Assembly: GCF_000949385.2 (NCBI RefSeq)
Contig: NZ_JYKO02000001.1
Coordinates: 4,767,840-4,831,839, forward strand
Direction: 5' to 3'
DNA from: Pseudomonas sp. LFM046
GTDB taxonomy: Bacteria; Pseudomonadota; Gammaproteobacteria; Pseudomonadales; Pseudomonadaceae
DNA length: 64,000 bases
Shown: positions 1-9,822 of the stretch, piece after piece
Position numbering within the stretch: the stretch's first letter is position 1
Layout of the letters: each line of letters begins with the position of its first letter
Notes under the pieces: model-generated
Databases searched by the model: none
What the model was told of the DNA's origin: nothing
Seen by the model: the letters and a program-made list of their open reading frames with translations, nothing else
Made by a program: the position numbers and the translations under genes

Positions 1-1
1 G

Positions 2-859
2 ATCCAGATGGACAGCGATGTGGAGAGCGCCAGCCTGGCCACCGCCGAGGCCGAACTGGCCCTGGCCCAGGTGGAATTCCAGCGCGGCCGCAGCCTGGTG
101 ATCCGGCAGAGCATCTCCAAGAGCGAGTTCGACCGCCTGTCCTCCGAACTCCAGGCCGCCACCGGCAAGGTCGCCCAGCTGAGAGCGCTGCTGGCCAAGA
201 AGCGCATCGCCGCCCCCTTCTCCGGCACCATCGGTATCCGTCAGGTGGACGTGGGTGACTTCCTCTCCTCCGGCACCACCATCGCCACCCTGCAGGACCT
301 GAATACCCTGTTCGTCGACTTCTTCCTGCCGGAACAGTCCGCACCGCTGCTGGCCGTCGGCCAGAAGGTGCGAGTCAGTGTGGCCGCCTTCCCGGGCGAA
401 TACTTCGAGGGCGATATCGCCGCCCTGAACCCCAAGGTGGAGGAAACCACCCGCAACCTGCAGGTCCGCGCCGTGCTGCCGAACCCCGATGGCAAGCTGC
501 TGCCGGGCATGTTCGCCAACCTCGAAGTGCTGCTGCCGGGTGACCAGGAGCGCGTAGTGGTGCCGGAAAGCGCCATCACCTACACCCTCTACGGCAACTC
601 GGTGTACGTGATCAGCGAGTGGAAGGACGCCGAAGGCCAGCCCTCGAAGAACGAGGACGGCAAGCCGCGACTGGTGGTGGAGCGCCGCTTCGTCGAGACC
701 GGCGAACGCCGCGACGGCCAGGTGGTGGTGCTCAAGGGCCTGCAGGCCAACGAGCAGGTGGTGACGTCCGGCCAGCTCAAGCTGGATAACGGCTCCCATG
801 TCGCCATCGTCCCGGACCAGACGATGAACAAGACGGACAACCAGGCCCGCCTTCAGTAA
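2..859 (+). CDS. RND efflux periplasmic adaptor subunit (HlyD/MFP family), 5' partial
   Basis: The reading frame is open to the left edge, so the gene starts outside the window; about 285 C-terminal residues are present. The product is the membrane-fusion protein that bridges the inner-membrane RND pump and an outer-membrane channel. Visible parts are the end of the alpha-helical hairpin (residues rich in A, E and Q), the second lipoyl half (KKRIAAPFSGTIGIRQVDVG), the beta-barrel domain (TLFVDFFLPEQ) and the membrane-proximal domain ending in KLDNGSHV. It lies 26 bp before the permease gene on the same strand, so the two are one operon. The substrate cannot be read from sequence. Confidence 0.93.
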   Translation: MQMDSDVESASLATAEAELALAQVEFQRGRSLVIRQSISKSEFDRLSSELQAATGKVAQLRALLAKKRIAAPFSGTIGIRQVDVGDFLSSGTTIATLQDLNTLFVDFFLPEQSAPLLAVGQKVRVSVAAFPGEYFEGDIAALNPKVEETTRNLQVRAVLPNPDGKLLPGMFANLEVLLPGDQERVVVPESAITYTLYGNSVYVISEWKDAEGQPSKNEDGKPRLVVERRFVETGERRDGQVVVLKGLQANEQVVTSGQLKLDNGSHVAIVPDQTMNKTDNQARLQ

Positions 860-885
860 CACGCGCTGGAGCGAAGGAACGGAAC

Positions 886-3800
886 ATGGCTTTTACAGAT
901 CCTTTCATCCGTCGCCCGGTACTGGCGACCGTGGTCAGCCTGCTGATCGTGCTGCTGGGCATGCAGGCCTTCAGCAAGCTGGTGATCCGCCAGTACCCGC
1001 AGATGGAAAACGCCCTGATCACGGTGACCACCGCCTACCCGGGCGCTAACGCCGAGACCATCCAGGGCTACATCACCCAGCCGCTGCAGCAGAGCCTGGC
1101 GAGCGCCGAAGGCATCGACTATATGACGTCGTCGAGCCAGCAGAACATGTCGGTGATCCAGATCTACGCGCGCATCGGCGCCAACTCCGACCGCCTCTTC
1201 ACCGAGCTGCTGGCCAAGGCCAACGAGGTGAAGAACCAGCTGCCCCAGGACGCCGAAGACCCGGTGCTGTCCAAGGAAGCGGCGGACTCCACGGCGCTGA
1301 TGTACATCAGCTTCTACAGCGATGTGCTGTCCAACCCGCAGATCACCGACTACCTGTCACGGGTGATCCAGCCCAAGCTCGCCACCCTGCCCGGCATGGC
1401 GGAAGCGGAAATCCTCGGCAACCAGGTCTTCGCCATGCGCCTGTGGATGGACCCTGTGCGGATGGCGGCCTACGGGATCACCGCCAACGACCTGAGCGAA
1501 GCGGTGCGCAAGTACAACTTCCTCTCCGCCGCCGGTCAGGTGAAGGGCCAGTACGTGGTGACCAGCATCAACGCCACCACCGACCTCAAGTCCCCCGAGG
1601 CCTTCGGCGCGATTCCGGTGAAGACCGTGGGCGACAGCCGCGTGCTGGTGCGTGATATCGCGCGGGTGGAAATGGGCGCGGAGAACTACGACTCCATCAG
1701 CTCCTTCGACGGCATTCCCTCCGTCTACATCGGCATCAAGGGTACCCCCAGCGCCAACCCGCTGGACGTGATCAAGCACGTGCGCGCCATCATGCCGGAG
1801 CTGGAATCCCAGCTGCCGCCGAACCTCAAGGTATCCATCGCCTACGACGCCACTCGTTTCATCCAGGCCTCCATCGACGAAGTGGTGAAGACCCTGGGCG
1901 AGGCGGTGCTGATCGTCATCGTAGTGGTGTTCCTGTTCCTCGGCGCCTTCCGCTCGGTGCTGATCCCGGTGATCACCATCCCGCTGTCGATGATCGGCGT
2001 GCTTTTCTTCATGCAGCTGATGGGCTACTCCATCAACCTGCTGACGCTGCTGGCCATGGTGCTCGCCATCGGCCTGGTGGTGGACGACGCCATCGTGGTC
2101 GTGGAGAACATCCACCGGCACATCGAGGAAGGCAAGACACCGCTCGACGCGTCCATCGAGGGCGCCCGCGAGATCGCGGTGCCCGTGGTCTCCATGACCA
2201 TCACCCTGGCGGCGGTCTATGCGCCCATCGGTTTCCTCGAAGGCCTGACCGGCGCACTGTTCCGCGAGTTCGCCCTGACCCTCGCCGGCGCGGTGATCAT
2301 CTCCGGCATCGTCGCCCTGACCCTGTCGCCGATGATGTGTTCCCGCCTGCTGCGCCACGACGAGAACCCCACGGGCCTCGCCCACCGCCTGGACGTGATC
2401 TTCGAGCACCTCAAGCAGCGCTACCAGCGCGCCCTGCACGGCACCCTGAACACCCGCCCGGTGGTGGTGGTGTTCGCCCTCATCGTGCTCTGCCTGATCC
2501 CGGTGCTGCTGAAGTTCACCAAAGCCGAGCTGGCCCCGGACGAGGACCAGGGCATCGTCTTCATCATGGCCAAGGCGCCGCAGCCCACCAACCTGGACTA
2601 CCTGAACGCCTACACCGAGAAGTTCGTCGACATCTTCAGGGCGTTCCCCGAGTACTACTCGTCGTTCCAGATCAACGGCTTCGACGGCGTGCAATCGGGT
2701 ATCGGCGGCTTCCTGCTGAAACCCTGGAACGAACGCGAAACCACCCAGATGGAGTTGCTCCACCAGGTCCAGGGCAAGCTCAACGAAATCCCCGGCCTGC
2801 AGATCTTCGGCTTCAACCTGCCGTCGCTACCGGGTACGGGTGAGGGCCTGCCCTTCCAGTTCGTGGTCAACACCCCCAACGACTACGAGTCGCTGCTGCA
2901 GGTGGCCGAGCGCATCAAGCAGCGCGGCATGGAGTCGGGCAAGTTCGCCTTCCTCAACGTCGACCTGGCCTTCGACAAGCCGGAAGTGGTGGTGGACATC
3001 GACCGCGCCAAGGCAGCGCAGATGGGCGTTTCCATGGAAGACCTCGGCTCCACCCTGGCGATCCTGCTGGGCGAAGGCGAGATCAACCGTTTCACCATCG
3101 ACGGTCGCAGCTACAAGGTGATCGCCCAGGTGGAGCGCGCCTACAGGGACAATCCGGGCTGGCTGAGCAACTACTACGTGAAGAGCGAGAGCGGCGCCAT
3201 GGTGCCCCTGTCGACCCTCATCAGCGTGCATGACAGCGCCCGGCCGACCCGCCTGAAGCAGTTCCAGCAGTTGAACTCGGCGATCATCGAAGGCTTCCCG
3301 CTGGTGAGCATGGGCGAGGCCATCGACACTGTGTCCCAGATCGCCCGCGAGGAAGCCCCGCGCGGCTACGGCTTCGACTACGCCGGGGCCTCGCGCCAGT
3401 ACGTGCAGGAAGGCACGGCGCTCTACGTCACCTTCGGCCTGGCCCTGGCCATCATCTTCCTGGTACTGGCGGCGCAGTTCGAGAGCTTCCGCGACCCGCT
3501 GGTGATCCTGGTGACGGTACCGCTGTCCATCTGTGGTGCGCTGATCCCGCTGTTCCTCGGCTGGTCGAGCATGAACATCTATACCCAGGTAGGCCTGGTG
3601 ACCCTGATCGGCCTGATCAGCAAGCACGGCATCCTGATCGTGGAGTTCGCCAACCATTTGCGCCGGGAGAAAGGCCTGTCCGCCCGCGAAGCGGTGGAAG
3701 AGGCTGCCGCCATCCGCCTGCGCCCCGTGCTGATGACCACCGCGGCCATGGTGTTCGGCATGGTGCCGCTGATCATCGCCACGGGCGCGGGCGCGGTCAG

Positions 3801-3939
3801 CCGGTTCGACATCGGCACGGTGATCGCCACCGGCATGTCCATCGGCACGCTGTTCACCCTCTTCGTTCTGCCCTGCATCTACACCCTGCTGGCGAAGAAG
3901 GAACTGCATCCTGAAGGGCAGCCAGTGGCCAGCCACTGA
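886..3939 (+). CDS. RND multidrug efflux permease (HAE1 family, MexK/MexI type)
   Basis: A 1017-residue proton-driven inner-membrane pump, the normal length for AcrB-type transporters. The start MAFTDPFIRRPVLATVV is the classical N-terminus with transmembrane helix 1. The TM4 proton-relay pair is present as Asp400-Asp401 in GLVVDDAIVVVEN, and the TM10 lysine occurs in LISKHGILIVEF. Two large periplasmic loops and a repeated two-half architecture fit the family. It forms an operon with the adaptor gene just upstream; no outer-membrane factor gene follows, so the pump probably recruits a channel encoded elsewhere, as MexJK does. The efflux substrate is unknown. The antisense long open frames over this gene are coding shadows. 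Confidence 0.96.
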   Translation: MAFTDPFIRRPVLATVVSLLIVLLGMQAFSKLVIRQYPQMENALITVTTAYPGANAETIQGYITQPLQQSLASAEGIDYMTSSSQQNMSVIQIYARIGANSDRLFTELLAKANEVKNQLPQDAEDPVLSKEAADSTALMYISFYSDVLSNPQITDYLSRVIQPKLATLPGMAEAEILGNQVFAMRLWMDPVRMAAYGITANDLSEAVRKYNFLSAAGQVKGQYVVTSINATTDLKSPEAFGAIPVKTVGDSRVLVRDIARVEMGAENYDSISSFDGIPSVYIGIKGTPSANPLDVIKHVRAIMPELESQLPPNLKVSIAYDATRFIQASIDEVVKTLGEAVLIVIVVVFLFLGAFRSVLIPVITIPLSMIGVLFFMQLMGYSINLLTLLAMVLAIGLVVDDAIVVVENIHRHIEEGKTPLDASIEGAREIAVPVVSMTITLAAVYAPIGFLEGLTGALFREFALTLAGAVIISGIVALTLSPMMCSRLLRHDENPTGLAHRLDVIFEHLKQRYQRALHGTLNTRPVVVVFALIVLCLIPVLLKFTKAELAPDEDQGIVFIMAKAPQPTNLDYLNAYTEKFVDIFRAFPEYYSSFQINGFDGVQSGIGGFLLKPWNERETTQMELLHQVQGKLNEIPGLQIFGFNLPSLPGTGEGLPFQFVVNTPNDYESLLQVAERIKQRGMESGKFAFLNVDLAFDKPEVVVDIDRAKAAQMGVSMEDLGSTLAILLGEGEINRFTIDGRSYKVIAQVERAYRDNPGWLSNYYVKSESGAMVPLSTLISVHDSARPTRLKQFQQLNSAIIEGFPLVSMGEAIDTVSQIAREEAPRGYGFDYAGASRQYVQEGTALYVTFGLALAIIFLVLAAQFESFRDPLVILVTVPLSICGALIPLFLGWSSMNIYTQVGLVTLIGLISKHGILIVEFANHLRREKGLSAREAVEEAAAIRLRPVLMTTAAMVFGMVPLIIATGAGAVSRFDIGTVIATGMSIGTLFTLFVLPCIYTLLAKKELHPEGQPVASH

Positions 3940-3956
3940 GCCCCGAACTGGTGAAG

Positions 3957-3984
3957 AAAGCCCCGCACGTGCGGGGCTTTTCTT
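3957..3984 (+). terminator. Intrinsic terminator of the RND operon
   Basis: A GCCCCGC/GCGGGGC stem with short ACGT-containing loop is flanked by an A run and followed by TTTTCTTT, 18 bases after the permease stop codon. Confidence 0.9.
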
Positions 3985-4084
3985 TGGTTTACCGGGAGCG
4001 CGAGGCGCTGCCTTCGCGCCTCCGTCTCCGCGTCGGAACGAGGCCGCCGGTGCGCGGCGTAACCCCGCAGTTTCATCCGTGCAC

Positions 4085-4110
4085 AAAAAACCCCGCTTTC
4101 GCGGGGTTTC
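4085..4110 (-). terminator. Intrinsic terminator of the colRS operon
   Basis: Read on the minus strand, the hairpin ACCCCGC-GAAA-GCGGGGT ends in six T residues, 16 bases beyond the last gene of the operon. Confidence 0.88.
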
Positions 4111-4125
4111 CTGTGAATCCGGTTC

Positions 4126-4350
4126 TCACTGCTCGCCGCGCAGGCCCTGGGACAAACCGAACATGAACAGCAGCAGATTCTGGTCGGGGCTGACCTGAGT
4201 CTTCAGCCGAGCCTTGGGCGGCAGGGGGCAGTAACCCAGACCGTTGGCACTGACCACAGTGGGCGACGGCTCATGCCAGGCAGCCACCGCCAGGGAGGCC
4301 ACTCCCAAGGCGCCGACGAGGAATAAAGCTCGCGTGACTTCTAACTTCAT
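4126..4350 (-). CDS. Small exported or membrane-anchored hypothetical protein
   Basis: A 74-residue product of unknown function. Residues 5-24 (VTRALFLVGALGVASLAVAA) form a signal peptide or single membrane anchor. The rest contains one cysteine (GYCPLPPKARL) and a hydrophobic stretch NLLLFMFGL near the C-terminus. Its ATG overlaps the stop codon of the preceding gene in an ATGA arrangement, so it is translationally coupled as the last gene of the colR-colS-warA operon, and the terminator follows directly. The position suggests an envelope role under ColR control, but this is inference. No family was recognised. Confidence 0.7.
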   Translation of the reverse strand: MKLEVTRALFLVGALGVASLAVAAWHEPSPTVVSANGLGYCPLPPKARLKTQVSPDQNLLLFMFGLSQGLRGEQ

Positions 4351-4724
4351 GATCGCAACCCCTTGATAGCGCTGCCAAACGCTGTTTCATAACCGTAGAT
4401 CAGCAGCTGCCAATCCGCCTCGCCCAACGACGAATGGCGCTTAAACTGCCACAGATCGCATTCCGTCGCCCGTTTGCTCGACAACCGGTGCCTGGCCTTT
4501 TCGAGCTCCAGCAGCGCCACTTCGGGCACACCGCCCTCCCCTGCCGGACACCCGGACAGGTGCCTGACATCGGTGCAATCGGTCTGCCACACGCCCTGAT
4601 GCAGGCGGCAGAGGCTAGCAGCCAAATATTGCAAAACGACGCGCCTGCTCCCTTCGCCCGCCCGTTCTGTGTAACGCTGTCCAACGGACATGGACGGCCC
4701 CACACCGATGGTTTCAACGACCAT
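4347..4724 (-). CDS. InaA/WarB-family kinase-like protein lacking the N-terminal half
   Basis: A 125-residue product resembling the C-terminal half of InaA-family (lipopolysaccharide-kinase-like) proteins, which are about twice this length. Compared from memory with E. coli Ina[35 protein letters not shown] and EADWQ align in order with AVALAFKKMH, YVRHI, GFLDLEKSRRRL, DFRQLEKY and KADWE. The nucleotide-binding N-lobe is absent; the 696-bp warA gene occupies the upstream DNA. The ATG at 4724 lies inside the end of warA and has a GTAAGGTG ribosome binding site, so the shortened frame looks translated. WarB/InaA normally follows WarA in Pseudomonas colRS operons. It could be a decaying remnant or a reduced accessory protein. 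Confidence 0.68.
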   Translation of the reverse strand: MVVETIGVGPSMSVGQRYTERAGEGSRRVVLQYLAASLCRLHQGVWQTDCTDVRHLSGCPAGEGGVPEVALLELEKARHRLSSKRATECDLWQFKRHSSLGEADWQLLIYGYETAFGSAIKGLRS

Positions 4725-5409
4725 GGTCAGGCACCTTACGCAGCACGTAGACCCGCCACATGGCGTAGAAGGGCAGCAGGTCCAGATGCTCCTGGATCGC
4801 GAAGCCTGCCTCGCGGAATTCCGCCTCGGCGGTGGCCGCCGGGATCACGAAACGGTGCGGGTAGCCCTGCTCGCCCCGCCGGAGCTGCCGCTGACTCTCA
4901 AGCCGGCGGCGCCTCCAGGCCTTGTAGTTGCCGTCGACCCAGAGCGAAATGATCAGGCTGTCACGGGTGACCCGGCGACACTCGCGCAGCAGGGTCATGC
5001 GGCGGGCCGGATCGCCGATGCGATGCAGCAGGCGCATGCAGAAAATGCTGTCCACCGCGTTTTCCGGCAGTTGGATGGAGAAGGCCGAGGTCTGCAGCAA
5101 ACGCACCCGCCGGACCACGTCCGGCGGCTGGAACTCAGTGGCCACCCGCAGCATCTGCTCGGAATTGTCGGCACCGATGATCACCCGGTTCGGCTTTTCA
5201 GCCAGCAGCGGCCAGAAGCGCCCGGTGCCGCAAGGCAGGTCCAGTACCAGGCCCGGTTCATCGGCCAGGGACAGGGCCCGACGCGCCAGCTGGTGATTAC
5301 GCCAGTTGGACAGACGCCGCCCCATCCCGTCCTGATGCTTGCGCAGGCGCGCTTCCGCGCGCTTGCGGTCGCAATTGTCGGAGAACTCGAGGTCAATCGG
5401 GCGGGTCAT
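4714..5409 (-). CDS. warA: WarA-like SAM-dependent methyltransferase
   Basis: A 231-residue class I methyltransferase. The SAM-binding motif I is VLDLPCGTGRF (about residues 54-64), followed by GADNSEQML and the motif IV region SIFCMRLLHRI. A basic N-terminal segment and C-terminal helical part (PFYAMWRVYVLRK) complete it. It is the third gene of the colR-colS operon, 80 bp after colS. In P. aeruginosa and P. putida the ColR-regulated gene at this position is warA, whose product interacts with the LPS kinase WapH and affects lipopolysaccharide modification. The name rests on family and position together. Confidence 0.85.
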   Translation of the reverse strand: MTRPIDLEFSDNCDRKRAEARLRKHQDGMGRRLSNWRNHQLARRALSLADEPGLVLDLPCGTGRFWPLLAEKPNRVIIGADNSEQMLRVATEFQPPDVVRRVRLLQTSAFSIQLPENAVDSIFCMRLLHRIGDPARRMTLLRECRRVTRDSLIISLWVDGNYKAWRRRRLESQRQLRRGEQGYPHRFVIPAATAEAEFREAGFAIQEHLDLLPFYAMWRVYVLRKVPDHGR

Positions 5410-5489
5410 GGACCACCTCCGGGTGGAAGATGGTCGCCAAGTTAGCCGTCAGCCAGTCAAGGAGAGGTCAAGCGCAGGTGAAAAAAGCG

Positions 5490-6779
5490 TCAAGGCGCGG
5501 CGTTGGCACTGCCCTTGAGGTTCACCTCGAAGCGGCAACCGGTGGGTTCGACCGCACTCAGGCTGACGCTCCAGCCCTGGTTGTCGCAGATTCGCTGCAC
5601 CAGCGAGAGCCCCAGCCCCAGCCCATCGCCGCGCCGCGCCGGCCCCCGGACGAAGGGGCGGAACATGGCTTCGCGGTCTTCCTCGGGAATGCCGACGCCG
5701 CTGTCCTCCACCACGAATCCGCCGTCCTTGAGCACCAGGCGGATACTGCCGCTGTCGGTGTAGTGGAGTGCATTGCGCAGCAGGTTGCCGAGCACCGAAC
5801 GCAGAAGGGAGGCGTTGTAGCGCTCCTCCTGATGCTTGCCCGGCTGGTACTCGAAGCGTAGGCCCTTGCTCTCGATGGGCCCGCGCCACTGGCTGACCAG
5901 TTCGTCAGCCACGTTGCTGAGACTCGCCCGCGGCGCCACGCTGGCTTCGTCCCGCTGGGCGCGCGCCAGCATCAGGAAGGTCTGCACCAGGTCGCGCATT
6001 TCCTCGGTCGCGCGGGCTATCCGCTGCACCTGGGCGCGGCCACGGGCATCGAGGCTGCCGTTTTCCACCAGCAGTTCGCAGGAGCTGGCCAGCACCATCA
6101 GCGGTGTGCGCAGTTCATGGCTGACGTCACTGGTGAACAGGCGCTCGCGATTGAGCACCTCATGCAGGCGACCCAGGGTGTCGTCGAAGGCCTGGGCCAA
6201 TTGCCCCACCTCATCGCGGGCGTAGTCCGGCGCCAGCGGCGGCGCCATGCCCAGCAGTTGGTCCCGGTGACGCACCTGTCCGGCCAGGCGGACCACGGGT
6301 TCGATGACCTTGCGCGACAGCAACCAGCCAAGGAACAGGGCCAGCACGACACTGAGGGCGAAGCCGACCATCACCACCTGATAGAGCACCTGCTCGCGGG
6401 ATTCGAAATCGCTCTGGTCCTGCAGCATCACGTAGCGGCGACCATCGATCTCACGCACCAGCGCGTGATAGGAATTCTCGCCCTGAAACACTTCCTGAAA
6501 GCCGAGCTTCAGGCCAGACATGCTTTCAGGAATGGCATAGGGACCCCGCCCATCACTGCTGTAGAAGCGGGTGTCACTGTCCAGGCTCGGCGTCCGGCCC
6601 TGGGCGATGTTCTGGTTGAGCACCCTCTGCAATTCGCTGTTCAAGTCCCGGGAGATCAACTGCTCTTCGATGACATGCACAACCTGGATGATCCCCACGG
6701 AAAAGGTACCGCCCACCAGGGTCGTCATCAGCACGAAGGCGATGAGAATCCGCCGGGCCAGGCTCTGCTTAAACTCCAT
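5490..6779 (-). CDS. colS: ColS sensor histidine kinase
   Basis: A 429-residue inner-membrane sensor kinase. Transmembrane segments lie at about residues 9-33 and 131-155 with a periplasmic loop between them, then HAMP, HisKA (phospho-acceptor His221 in SDVSHELRTPL) and the ATPase domain (NLLRNALHY, GDGLGLGLSLV). The loop holds an ExxE motif at E126-E129 plus H35, E38, E96 and H105, which match residues reported for zinc/iron sensing in P. putida ColS as I recall. The ATG at 6779 was chosen over an upstream frame because the family starts here (MEFKQSLARR); it overlaps colR by 11 bases. The role is envelope and metal-stress signalling. Confidence 0.93.
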   Translation of the reverse strand: MEFKQSLARRILIAFVLMTTLVGGTFSVGIIQVVHVIEEQLISRDLNSELQRVLNQNIAQGRTPSLDSDTRFYSSDGRGPYAIPESMSGLKLGFQEVFQGENSYHALVREIDGRRYVMLQDQSDFESREQVLYQVVMVGFALSVVLALFLGWLLSRKVIEPVVRLAGQVRHRDQLLGMAPPLAPDYARDEVGQLAQAFDDTLGRLHEVLNRERLFTSDVSHELRTPLMVLASSCELLVENGSLDARGRAQVQRIARATEEMRDLVQTFLMLARAQRDEASVAPRASLSNVADELVSQWRGPIESKGLRFEYQPGKHQEERYNASLLRSVLGNLLRNALHYTDSGSIRLVLKDGGFVVEDSGVGIPEEDREAMFRPFVRGPARRGDGLGLGLSLVQRICDNQGWSVSLSAVEPTGCRFEVNLKGSANAAP

Positions 6780-7452
6780 CAACAGACTCCGCCAGGCGGT
6801 AACCAAGGCCATGCAGGGTATGCAGCAGGGGTTTGCCGAAGGGTTTGTCGATCACCTGGCGCAGCTGGTGGATATGGCTGCGCAGGCTGTCGCTGTCAGG
6901 GCAGTCGTCTCCCCAGAGGGCTTCTTCCAGGGCTTCCCGGCGCACCAGGTGCGGGCTCTTCTGCATCAGCACCGCCAGCAGCTTGAGGCCAATGGGGTTG
7001 AGCTTCAGCTGCTTGCCGGCACGGCTGACTTCCAGGGTGTCCAGGTCGTAGCTCAGGTCAGCCACCTGCAGGCTGCGCTTGCCGCCACCCTGGGAACGAC
7101 GCAGGACCGCCTCGATGCGGGCAGCCAGTTCGGAGAGGGCGAAGGGCTTGAGCAGGTAGTCATCGGCCCCGGCCTTGAAGCCCTTCAGGCGGTCGTCCAG
7201 GGCGTCGCGAGCGGTGAGCATGATCACCGGGGTATCGCGCCGGGCTTCTTCACGCAGCCGGCGGCACAGGTCATAGCCGTCCAGGCCGGGCAACATGATG
7301 TCCAGGACGATCAGGTCGTAATGCTCGTTGCTGGCCAGGTGCAGGCCAGACAGGCCGTCCCGGGCACAGTCGACGCTGTAGCCCTTGAGTTCAAGAAAAT
7401 CGACCATGTTGGCCAGGATGTCGTTGTTGTCTTCGACTAGAAGGATGCGCAT
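6769..7452 (-). CDS. colR: ColR response regulator
   Basis: A 227-residue OmpR/PhoB-family regulator. The receiver domain has the acidic pair E7-D8, phospho-acceptor Asp51 in LIVLDIMLPG, and Lys in DDYLLKPF; the C-terminal winged helix ends in DSLRSHIHQLRQVID and LLHTLHGLGYRLAE. The ATG at 7452 (MRILLVEDN) has a GGAG site 9 bases upstream and fits the family; the open frame extends further but without homology. It is transcribed ahead of colS. ColR activates the downstream warA-type genes and other envelope-maintenance genes in Pseudomonas. Confidence 0.95.
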   Translation of the reverse strand: MRILLVEDNNDILANMVDFLELKGYSVDCARDGLSGLHLASNEHYDLIVLDIMLPGLDGYDLCRRLREEARRDTPVIMLTARDALDDRLKGFKAGADDYLLKPFALSELAARIEAVLRRSQGGGKRSLQVADLSYDLDTLEVSRAGKQLKLNPIGLKLLAVLMQKSPHLVRREALEEALWGDDCPDSDSLRSHIHQLRQVIDKPFGKPLLHTLHGLGYRLAESVDGV

Positions 7453-7595
7453 CGGCTCAACTCCATATTCATCGATCCGCTGATGGCCAGATGCCGGCCA
7501 GCGTCCCTTCGACAGGGATTCCAGCGAGAGTTCCAACCGGTTCACAGGCTCAGATCATACCGGTGCCGAGGCCAGGTGGGCATTTCCACGGGCAA

Positions 7596-7626
7596 GAAAA
7601 AGCCCCGCACGGGGCGGGGCTTCTTC
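7596..7626 (-). terminator. Intrinsic terminator downstream of groEL
   Basis: On the minus strand a GCCCCGC/GCGGGGC stem is followed by TTTTTCTTG, 21 bases after the groEL stop codon and before the colR promoter region. Confidence 0.88.
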
Positions 7627-7646
7627 GGACCGGATGGCCGGGTGGC

Positions 7647-9287
<1,641 letters not shown>

Positions 9288-9334
9288 TTAATTGATCCTC
9301 AATTCTTTGGTGTTTAAACGGAGATTCGCGGAAC

Positions 9335-9628
9335 TCAGGCTTCGACGACGGCGAGGATTTCGCTCTCGCCCATCACCAGCAGTTCTTCGCCATCGACCTT
9401 GATGGTGTTGCTGCCGGAGTACGGGCCAAACACCACCTGATCACCGACCTTGACGGCCAGCGGACGAACTTCGCCGTTGTCCAGCAGGCGACCGGTGCCT
9501 ACAGCGACGACTTCGCCACGGTTCGGCTTCTCGGCAGCCGAGCCCGGCAGCACGATGCCGCCAGCGGTTTTGGTCTCTTCTTCGCTGCGACGAATGACAA
9601 CGCGGTCATGCAGAGGACGAAGCTTCAT
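9335..9628 (-). CDS. groES: Co-chaperonin GroES (10 kDa)
   Basis: A 97-residue lid protein of the GroEL chamber. [11 protein letters not shown] is the canonical start, the mobile loop [15 protein letters not shown] occupies about residues 17-32, and [17 protein letters not shown] ends the protein. The ATG at 9628 has a GGGAGAG ribosome binding site; an upstream in-frame start was rejected because it adds 15 residues with no family match. It is the first gene of groES-groEL and lies behind a sigma32-type promoter with a structured leader. Confidence 0.99.
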   Translation of the reverse strand: MKLRPLHDRVVIRRSEEETKTAGGIVLPGSAAEKPNRGEVVAVGTGRLLDNGEVRPLAVKVGDQVVFGPYSGSNTIKVDGEELLVMGESEILAVVEA

Positions 9629-9659
9629 TGTCGATCTCTCCCAATAGTGTTGTTGCTCG

Positions 9660-9677
9660 ACCGGTGCGAACACCGGT
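9660..9677 (-). promoter_or_regulatory. Leader hairpin with TTCG tetraloop upstream of groES
   Basis: On the minus strand ACCGGTG-TTCG-CACCGGT forms a perfect 7-bp stem with a UUCG tetraloop in the mRNA, 31 bases before the groES start codon. There is no T run after it, so it is not an ordinary terminator. A role in mRNA stability or translation is inference. Confidence 0.55.
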
Positions 9678-9736
9678 GGGTTGGTAATGTCCGGCGGGGC
9701 CGGTTGCGGCGCATCAGGCGCGCCGCTGGAGTCTGA

Positions 9737-9752
9737 CCTGCCGTCGGGCAGG
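9737..9752 (-). promoter_or_regulatory. Second leader hairpin upstream of groES
   Basis: A perfect 6-bp inverted repeat, CCTGCC/GGCAGG, with a 4-base loop lies just downstream of the predicted sigma32 promoter, so it would sit near the 5' end of the groESL transcript. Confidence 0.45.
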
Positions 9753-9770
9753 AACCTTGCGGTGACGGAT

Positions 9771-9798
9771 ACATAGGGGCGCCCGGAGGCATTTCAAG
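9771..9798 (-). promoter_or_regulatory. Sigma32 heat-shock promoter of groESL
   Basis: On the minus strand CTTGAAA (9792-9798) is a perfect -35 and CCCTATGT (9771-9778) a good -10 match to the RpoH consensus, with 13 bases between. It predicts a leader of about 130-140 nucleotides before groES. Confidence 0.85.
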
Positions 9799-9822
9799 GG
9801 GCACCCTCAAAAAAAATGAACT

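Noticed and set aside
1357..4086. Long minus-strand frames opposite the RND permease
   Set aside because: His/Gln/Asp-rich shadow sequences; no start signals or families.
4400..4717. Alternative 105-codon minus-strand frame overlapping the InaA-like gene
   Set aside because: Cys/Trp/Arg-rich shadow; the other frame has the family match, ribosome binding site and stop-start coupling.
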